NCBI GenBank assembly: GCA_023101885.1
Contig: JALPQD010000361.1
Span: 902,327-966,326, forward strand
Length of the DNA stretch: 64,000 nucleotides
Direction of reading: 5' to 3'
DNA from: Typhlomys cinereus
Lineage: Eukaryota > Chordata > Mammalia > Rodentia > Platacanthomyidae
Each line of letters begins with the position of its first letter. Position 1 is the first letter of the stretch. The notes below the pieces were generated by a model that worked only from the letters and a program-made list of their open reading frames with translations, searched no databases and was not told where the DNA came from. This document shows positions 57,261-64,000 of this stretch, one piece after another. The translations under genes were made by a program, and so were the position numbers.

Positions 57261-58180
57261 GGAAGCCGACAACTTATGCTGTTAGTGCGATGCAGAAAGC
57301 CTGTTTCATGCAATTAAGTTACGCTTCTAAAATTCCGATTTTACGGTTACTGTTCTCTGACATCTATCCAAAATACAAGCTCTTTATTCCTTGATTTTAA
57401 AAAAATACAGGTTTGTTTGAGTACTAAAGGGTCAGGCACACATCCTGGCCGGTGATCTCTTTGGGGGCACACAGTGTAATAAAGGGGTCATGATGCAGAT
57501 CCTGAGAGAGTCTCTCTGCATCGAGTGGAGAGATCTACAGACGGAAACCTATTGGATTCTATTGTTTCTCTCACGGAGGATGCTGTGGTGGCCATGTAGC
57601 ACCCAGAGGCATATCTGAATCAGAGACCCTGTGGGAGGGAGCCCTTGTTAACCCTCTTACATCTGGACGCCGCCGTCCTGTGAGAAATGGATGCATCTGG
57701 TAACACTGTTAGTGGGCTTTAAAACTTCCTGCACTCACATTCAGTGATAACTGTGTCATCTCTGCGTTTAGACCTATTTAAGTTGAAGACTTTGCTTCTG
57801 TCTGCGACATTTCTTTTGCCACCCAGTAGGAAATCTAGCTCCTACCTTGCTCCTTAGAGGGAGCGGGCAGTGGCTGGCGGACTAATCCTAGCAGTAGCCT
57901 AGAAGACGGAGCTGGGCCCAAGAAAGCAAAGATTCCAAGTACAAGTGGGAGATAGGCTGGGGGCTCATGGCAAAGTACCAGTTTAAATCATAAGAATCCC
58001 ACATCGCCAAGGGTAGCAATATGTGAAGTCCGAGGGATGCGCTGGACCCCTAAAGTCGCAGAGGGCCCTGAAGGGAGTCTTCAGACAACAGTCGGAGGAA
58101 ATGCTAAGCAATTCTCTCAGGAGTGAGAGACTTCTAGGTGATGCTCGTGGAGTGACCCCATCAGGGCTGTGACTGCTCCT
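57261..58180. other. Unique non-coding sequence
   Basis: Nothing recognised. Confidence 0.45.
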
Positions 58181-58189
58181 GAAAGCCTG

Positions 58190-58450
58190 CGTTTGCTCTG
58201 CGCTCGGTCCCTGCGCGCTGGCTGCTCTTCGAGAAAGGGCTCCTGGGCCTCTGCGAGCTCTGAAGATGCGCCTCTCGGTGCCCTGCGGAAGCGCGTCAGC
58301 CCAACCAGCGTCTCGCGAGAACTGCAGCTGAGCGCACCTGTCGACTGTGTCCGTGGGCTGGTGCTGCTGCGGCCTGTATATCTGCAGCGCCTGCAAACAC
58401 GCAGACGCTGCGCCTCGCTCTGGTGCTTAGAAAGGGAGGGGGAGCGCGGT
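58190..58450. promoter_or_regulatory. CpG island, no gene attached
   Basis: Hand count over 58201-58440: 23 CpGs, about 66% G+C, observed/expected near 0.87, which meets the usual island thresholds (length over 200 bp, over 50% G+C, ratio over 0.6). It contains the exact promoter motif TCTCGCGAGA at 58311-58320. A 107-codon frame (58169-58492, plus) spans it but is unrecognised. The G-rich minisatellite begins directly at its right edge. Confidence 0.65.
58311..58320. promoter_or_regulatory. TCTCGCGAGA palindrome (BANP-type promoter motif)
   Basis: Perfect match to the palindromic CGCG element found in many TATA-less CpG-island promoters and bound by BANP when unmethylated. It lies near the middle of the 58.2-58.45 kb CpG island. 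Confidence 0.6.
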
Positions 58451-58805
58451 CAGGTCATGAAGGGGGTGGGGGTGGAGGGCTGGGGGATGTGATTAGCTCA
58501 TGGAGGGGGAGGGGGGATTAGCTCATGGAGGGGGAGGGGGATTAGCTCATGGAGGGGGAGGGGGGATTAGGTCATGGAGGGGGAGGGGGGATTAGCTCAT
58601 GGAGGGGGAGGGGGGATTAGCTCATGGAGGGGGAGGGGGATTAGCTCATGGAGGGGGAGGGGGATTAGCTCATGGAGGGGAAGGGGGGATTAGGTCATGG
58701 AGGGGGAGGGGGGATTAGCTCATGGAGGGGGAGGAGGGGATTAGCTCATAGAGGCAGAGGAGAAGGATTAGCTCATAGAGGCAGAGGAGAAGGATTAGCT
58801 CATGA
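58449..58805. repeat. G-rich 24-27-bp minisatellite, about 13 copies
   Basis: Unit GATTAGCTCATGGAGGGGGA then GGGGGG, 24-26 bp by G-run length. The last three units change to CATAGAGGCAGAGGAGAAG. Each regular unit has two G runs of five or six, so any two units supply a four-run G-quadruplex motif. A degenerate first unit (GTCATGAAGGGGGTGGGGG) overlaps the end of the CpG island. Confidence 0.94.
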
Positions 58806-60152
58806 AGGTGAATGTGAGTGGGTTTGGGGCTGGCAGGAAAGGATCCAGGGAACCCTTTGCAATTCTGCCACATGCAGGTTCGTGGCCATGTTGCTCATGA
58901 GGACCAGGCCCTCTGGACCAGGCGTGAGGACACACGTTTCCTTGAGTCTTGGTCTTGGGTATTACAGGATCCAGAACTGAGCACTGAAATTCATTTTTTG
59001 CTTTTTAATACGCAGAATTAGATATTCTGCTACAGTAGGCCAAGATGATCAGGTTCCTGTGCGTTATAAAGACAGAAAGCTTTTCTTAGAGGTCCACAGC
59101 CCCCCCCCCCCGTTTCTTACTGTCTTCCAAGCTTATTGTGCCCCAGTATTAGTGTTCTATAAAACACAGAAAGCAAAGGTCCTTCTTTCCCGTAAGCTAA
59201 GGTGCTCCTTTGTGACTGATCTCACACATTTGCATTCAGCAGTGATTTCTCAACACAACATCAAATACACACCCTGATGAAGACATCGGCAAGGTCTGTG
59301 TGGCCTTTCCAAGAAGGGAGTAGAAAGTCCTGTGCTGCTATCGCTTTATCTACTTTGTCATGAATATCTAAAGAAACCAAGCTGCAGCGTCCAGACTTTA
59401 GCTCTGTACTGGCCGGGCTCACTCAAAGGAACCCAGCGCCTCAGGATCCACGGGGGACACAGGACCCGCCTGGGTATAACGCTCTAAGTCCTGCTGCAGC
59501 TTGGCTGGCGATGACATCTCGCCCGCTGTCACCAGCAGACGCCCACCCCCACTGTGGTGCCCCCAGGCTGGCATTGCAGTGCCTACACCTGTCTCTTCCT
59601 CAGTGCGGGCTGCCTGGGGCCGCCTTGCCATCCTGTGTAGGTCTGGGCGGCCCTGAAGCTCTGGCTCAGTAGTATGTTATTCAAGATTTGGTGGGCACAG
59701 TGAGAAGAAGGTGTGGTCTGTCTCAGTTGCCTGATTGACGAGGCTCACAGAGTGGGCACCCAATGTTCTCTTGCTTGCAGCGCTTGGCTTCAGGCAGAAG
59801 TTCTCTGTCAGTACTAGAGGGAGGCGCATTTGGTGGGTAGTTAGCTAATCTACTAGCTGATCCAACATTGATTGCAGCTCATGAAAGACGCCTAGACTTA
59901 CACAATTTCCACCGTTTCCTTTTGTGATTGAAGACATCCGGTTTAGACATTGGTTGTGATGGTTACGTGAATCTAGATGCATAAGACGAGGGAGACCCAG
60001 CAGCCCCATTTTCTCTTTTTCTTTGTACTTCATCTCCTGACATTGCCAACTGCTGATGTACAAACATTACAGAAAGAGAGAGACGGGCAACCATGCTTCA
60101 TTCCAAACCCTACCAACTGGTTAGTAGCTAGTAAGCACCAGTGAAATATGCT
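58806..60152. other. Unique non-coding sequence
   Basis: A run of 12 C lies at 59101-59112. No gene recognised. Confidence 0.45.
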
Positions 60153-60271
60153 ATCAGAAAGAAAGAAAGAACAAGAAAGAAAGAGAGAGAGAGAAAAGAA
60201 AAGAAGGAAGGAAGGAAGGAAGAAAGGAAGGGAGGGAGAGACAGAGAAAGAAAGAAAGAAAAAAAAGAGAG

Positions 60272-60314
<43 letters not shown>

Positions 60315-60405
60315 AGGGAAAGAAAGAAAGAGAAAGAAAGAAAGAAAAAAGAGAGAGAGAAAGAAAGAAAAAGAGAGAGAGAGAAAGAAAGAGAGAAAGA
60401 AAGAG

Positions 60406-60444
<39 letters not shown>

Positions 60445-60446
60445 AA

Positions 60447-60487
<41 letters not shown>

Positions 60488-60585
60488 GGAGGAAAGGAAT
60501 AGAGGGAGGGAGGGAAGAATGAAAGAAAGAAGGAAGGAAGGAAGAAAAGGAAAAAAGGAAGGAAGGAAGGACAAAAAAGAAGGAA
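60153..60585. repeat. GAAA/GGAA purine microsatellite, about 430 bp
   Basis: AAAG/AGAA repeats with GGAA blocks at both ends; almost no pyrimidines on the plus strand. Lys/Arg/Glu-rich frames on plus and Phe/Ser/Leu-rich frames on minus are artefacts. Confidence 0.96.
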
Positions 60586-61247
60586 ATGTCAAATTAGCAT
60601 TATCTACTGTTCAAACACAAAGCTTATATGTGCATACATATGTATGTATAAGGCTTAAATGCATAGTGATGTAAATGCATGCATGGCATGTATAATACTC
60701 TACAGACAGAGAAGCTTCACATATACATGGAAACAATTAATGAGAACTGAGTAATCTCAGTGATTCTGATTGTGTAGCATATTAATTATTCTTATTCCAA
60801 GCTACCATCTCATTTTTTAAATTATTAAAACAATCACAATTAAATTTTACCACTAAAACTAACATAAGCATAGAAGGTCAATGGTCAATTTAGCCTACTA
60901 AGTAGCAATTTTGTGAATATTATCAAACCCATCTCAATTAAACATTAAAAGGGAAGAAGCAAATAAGAGAAAGGGGGCGTCCTTATTTTCATCGCCAAGA
61001 TGGGGGCATCTCAGGCTGCAGCGGGCTAGCCTCGGCTTCTCAGTCACACTGTCTGCTCTCTAGGGATGGGGCTGCCGCTCTGCCCAGCAAAGAACAGCTC
61101 AATGTTTTCAAACCACCGATACGTTCTTCCTGCCTGGTGAACGGGCCTGGTGCATCTTTATTTTTCACTGGTTCTTCTAACTTCTGTGACTCAGTTGAAA
61201 CAATCACTGGTAAATGGAAAGAAGAGTGAGTGGTTTTCAGGTTTCAA

Positions 61248-61250
<3 letters not shown>
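60586..61250. other. AT-rich unique sequence
   Basis: Nothing recognised. Confidence 0.45.
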
Positions 61251-61295
<45 letters not shown>

Positions 61296-61313
61296 CGTGC
61301 GTGTGTGTGTGTG
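61251..61313. repeat. TG microsatellite with GCGC/GCGT core
   Basis: GT repeats interrupted by GCGCGCGTGCGTGCGTG at 61287-61303. Confidence 0.95.
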
Positions 61314-62129
61314 AAATCAACGTCTACATATTTAAATTCGAAGACCTTACTATTTGAAGTTGTCTGTTGCTGGGTGTATAACCTTGGTTTACCCAGCAGA
61401 TCTTCACATGCTGTATTATGATCCTCATTAGAAGCTTCCTACTGTATTACAATCATTTCACCTTTCCTTGTTGTAATTTTAATTCTGAAATGCCAACAAT
61501 GATTAAAAATGTGGCGTTGATTTATTAGCAGCCTTTACTTAGAGGAAAATGAACATTATCTCATTTAAAATGTCATAAAGATTTAAAAAGGACTCAAATG
61601 GGAAGAGTCAGTATTTTTAGATCAAAGACATTCAATATGTCTCCTAAATGATATGGGGAGACTCATGAAGACAGGAATTGATGATTTCATTTAATTCCTT
61701 ATCTTCCAGACAGCAGGAAGATGGGGGCATCACCACAATGGGGAGTTATGCCCTTCTTGTTCTTTTTAAAAACCTGATTTGTTTTATATATTTCATGGCT
61801 TTCAGTTTTGCTGCTTGCAGAATAATTCGCTGTAGTTCATGAGATTTGAAACCCAAGACTTCTCGGCGGGGCATTTGCAGAGAACAGCAAGGTTGACAGA
61901 GCCCATGGTGCATCTGTAGCGGCTCAGTGTGAAGTTGCTCCAATCTGGAATCCCTAAGGACCTAGGGTCTGGGGCTTCGGGTGGGATCAGCGGCCCAAGG
62001 CCTGGGGCAGATGCCTGATGGGGATGTTGACAGACCTCACAGTTCACAACTGTGTGAACACAAAGCTCCAAGGTGTCTACACAGTGACGACAGAACGTGC
62101 TAGAATGCCTGAAGGTCAGCTGTGACATC
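61314..62129. other. AT-rich unique sequence
   Basis: No recognised gene or repeat. Confidence 0.45.
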
Positions 62130-62380
62130 AACCTCTGCCCTGTCACCCGACAGTCTATGCAGTACAGTCAACCTTGGCCTCCAGCAGACTTGTCTGCACA
62201 GCACATTCAGCCTTGGCCTTACCACGAGACAGGTCTACCCAGCACAGTCAACTTTGGCCTAGTTAGGAAACAGGTCTATGCAACACAGTCAACCTTTTTC
62301 CTAGGGACCAGACAGATCTACGCAGCACAGACAGCTGACCTCTGTCTTGTTACCAGCCAGGATTATGCATAGCAGAGCTA
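62130..62380. repeat. Degenerate 42-47-bp minisatellite, about 6 copies
   Basis: Recurring order GACAGGTCTA(T/C)GCA, then CACAGTCAACCTTGGCCT, then a spacer such as AGTTAGGAAA. Copies start near 62149, 62190, 62230, 62268, 62310 and 62355. Strong divergence shows that it is old. Confidence 0.7.
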
Positions 62381-62549
62381 GTCTTGGAGTTATTAATGTT
62401 AGACAGTGAACAGAGTCCCAGAACTCCGTAGAATTAAGGGAAGCATCTGAGTTGATTGGCCTTTGGCTTGAGCAAGCCGATCTGAGCATCCAGAGATTAC
62501 TAGAGGAGTGGACAGCCTTCGGCACGAGTGTGGGGGACCACTGCTATGT

Positions 62550-62715
62550 CACATGCTAAATACTTACAATAACCTCGTGCGACACTTAAAGTACTGTTAT
62601 TATATCTTACAAACGTTGACATTTGGAATTAAGTAACTCATCCAACATGAAGTACTACATAGCAACTTTGATCTAAGGATTTTCTCTTCTGATCACTATA
62701 CTCTCCTGCTATCAT
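62550..62715 (+). mobile_element. MIR (ancient tRNA-derived SINE)
   Basis: CATGCTAAATACTTACAATA, ACCTCGTGC, TACTGTTATTATATCTTACA, GGAATTAAGTAACTCATCCA, and near the end ATCACTATACTCTCCTGC, in the MIR order (CTTACAATAACCTC, TACTGTTATTATC, TTAAGTAACTTGCCCA, CCACTATACCATGCTGC). Confidence 0.75.
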
Positions 62716-63394
62716 TGTTCAACAAAATCACTTCCTCCCTTTTTAAAGAGAAAGGAAGCAAATTAAATTTCAGAGTTTGTGACCTTTGTCTCTTTCTTCC
62801 AAACATTGATCTCAGATGGCTGCAAGGGGGCATGAGTAGAACTCCAAGGGGGAGCAGTAAAATCAACGCAGGTGAGAGTCAGGACATGACCCCAGGCATG
62901 GCATTACAAAGCATTTCCACAGGCCAGCCCTGACTGCAGTCGCCTGGGGTCAACTTCAGAATGGAAATTCTTGGGTGCTTTCCAGACACACTGCATGGTA
63001 TATCTGTGCTAGAGCTTGTCAATATGTCGCAGAGCCTCATCTATGCCAAGGTTTATGACAAGCACGCTACTGGCTTTCTTATCTCAAATACGCATTTTCT
63101 TAACTTAAGAAATCTTTTCTTAGTTGCCCTATGTTTTGAGGGCTGTGACCCTGGAAAGATGATCATCTTCAACTAAGGCTCAAGACCCACATGAGGTACG
63201 TGCTCCTACTCAAAGAAACAGAAACAAGTCAAAGTGCATCACACTTTGTTAGAGAAAAGTGCCTTTGAAAAGTCTTTTAACTTGGCTAATAGTGCAAAGT
63301 GCACAATGTACTGAGGGGAGAAGTCTAAGGTCCTTAAAAAGTCTTTAGAAGCTGCTGTGAGAGAAGTCCTTAAAAATGCCCGCATCACTTTAAC
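62716..63394. other. Unique non-coding sequence
   Basis: Nothing recognised. Confidence 0.45.
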
Positions 63395-63570
63395 ACCCTG
63401 AGCTGAGAGAAAGAGGGGAATCCTATTGAGGGGGCACATCTTAGGCTGGGGGGGGATCATATCACTAGGGCACAACCTAGGCTGAGAGAGAAAGAAGGGG
63501 AATCATATTGCTAAGGCAAAGTTTGACTGGGGGGGGGGTCATATCACCAGAGCAGAGCCTAAGGGAGGGT
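63395..63570. repeat. Degenerate tandem repeat, about 80-bp dimer x 2
   Basis: GCTGAGAGAAAGAGGGGAAT, then a GGCTGGGGGGGGATCATATC segment, then CTAGGGCACAACCTAG, is followed by GCTGAGAGAGAAAGAAGGGG and TGGGGGGGGGGTCATATCAC with the same spacing. A weaker third start (GGCTGAGAGGGAGAG) is near 63582. Confidence 0.75.
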
Positions 63571-64000
63571 CACAGTGTAGGGCTGAGAGGGAGAGTGGAT
63601 GCAAGAGGGATCATAAATTGGTCATCTTAAAAACTGGACAGAGTCCCGATAGGCCTCCTTATAGGATTTTGTACTGCCTAGAGGAAGTAAACTAAGCAAG
63701 GCAAACTATACGGAAATAACTCTTGCATTCTGTATTATAGTTGATTCTTTGAAAGTGGTAGTTCACAGGTTCTCTGATTTTAGAGGGAAATTATTCCTGA
63801 GCACTTATGATTCTGTATTATTGACATACAACTGATGAAAGATTGCTGGCACCCACATCTTTTTTTAGTGAAGGCCTCTGTCCAGAGCTTAGAGGTTAGC
63901 TCCAAGAAGGACTGCTTCCACCCTGAGGGGGACCATGTGGAATTCTGCTTCGTTTTTCATCTGTGTTTGGCTCGAGGAAACTCACTCTGGGAGAGAATTG
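63571..64000. other. Unique sequence to window end
   Basis: Nothing recognised. Confidence 0.4.

Noticed and set aside
60128..60674. Lys/Arg/Glu-rich 177-codon frame and 154-codon Phe/Ser/Leu-rich frame on the opposite strand
   Set aside because: Both are readings of the GAAA/GGAA microsatellite.

Overview
This window looks like nuclear DNA from a rodent, most likely a myomorph. The evidence is a mix of 7SL-derived B1-like SINEs, tRNA-derived B2-like SINEs (two copies have clear target-site duplications), composite tRNA/B1 SINEs, decayed L1 ORF2 fragments, ERVL and MaLR-type LTRs and two old MIR elements. The youngest B2-like SINE differs from the mouse and rat consensus I know in its body and its CA-rich tail, so a non-Mus, non-Rattus lineage is plausible; I cannot name the species. 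I find no protein-coding gene or RNA gene that I can support. Nearly all long open frames either read tandem repeats (in several frames at once) or dead retroelements.

Layout. 1-0.5 kb: a minisatellite running into a SINE. 0.5-8.8 kb: mostly unique DNA with a TG tract, B1 pieces and one antisense SINE. 8.8-13.3 kb: a CpG-dense 49-bp array, a 19/21-bp array and a long purine tract. 13.6-15.4 kb: pyrimidine microsatellites and the 5' end of an ERVL-class provirus on the minus strand. 16.6-20.3 kb: a 30-bp array, several SINEs and an ERVL-type LTR. 20.3-31.3 kb: largely unique DNA, interrupted by a 1.6-kb CA-rich array with a 132-bp higher-order period and by a perfect 23-bp hairpin. 31.3-38.3 kb: a MaLR-like LTR, a 58-60-bp array and an antisense L1. 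39.6-44.6 kb: an L1 ORF2 fragment blown up by a 3.6-kb array of 53-bp units and a second smaller array. 47.9-52.1 kb: another L1, itself broken by a SINE, an LTR and a 63-bp tandem duplication. 52-64 kb: unique DNA with two CpG-island-like patches, a G-rich minisatellite, microsatellites and two MIRs.

The unusual feature is the density and origin of the minisatellites. About a dozen arrays with units from 15 to 132 bp, plus microsatellites, make up roughly a fifth of the window. At least three appear to have grown from a piece of the transposable element in which they sit: L1 ORF2 at 39.8-43.4 kb, L1 ORF2 at 49.1-49.3 kb and the SINE head at 1-281. Such density suits a recombination-prone, perhaps subtelomeric, segment, although no TTAGGG array is present. 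The most gene-like signal is a 250-bp CpG island at 58.2-58.45 kb carrying an exact TCTCGCGAGA promoter motif.
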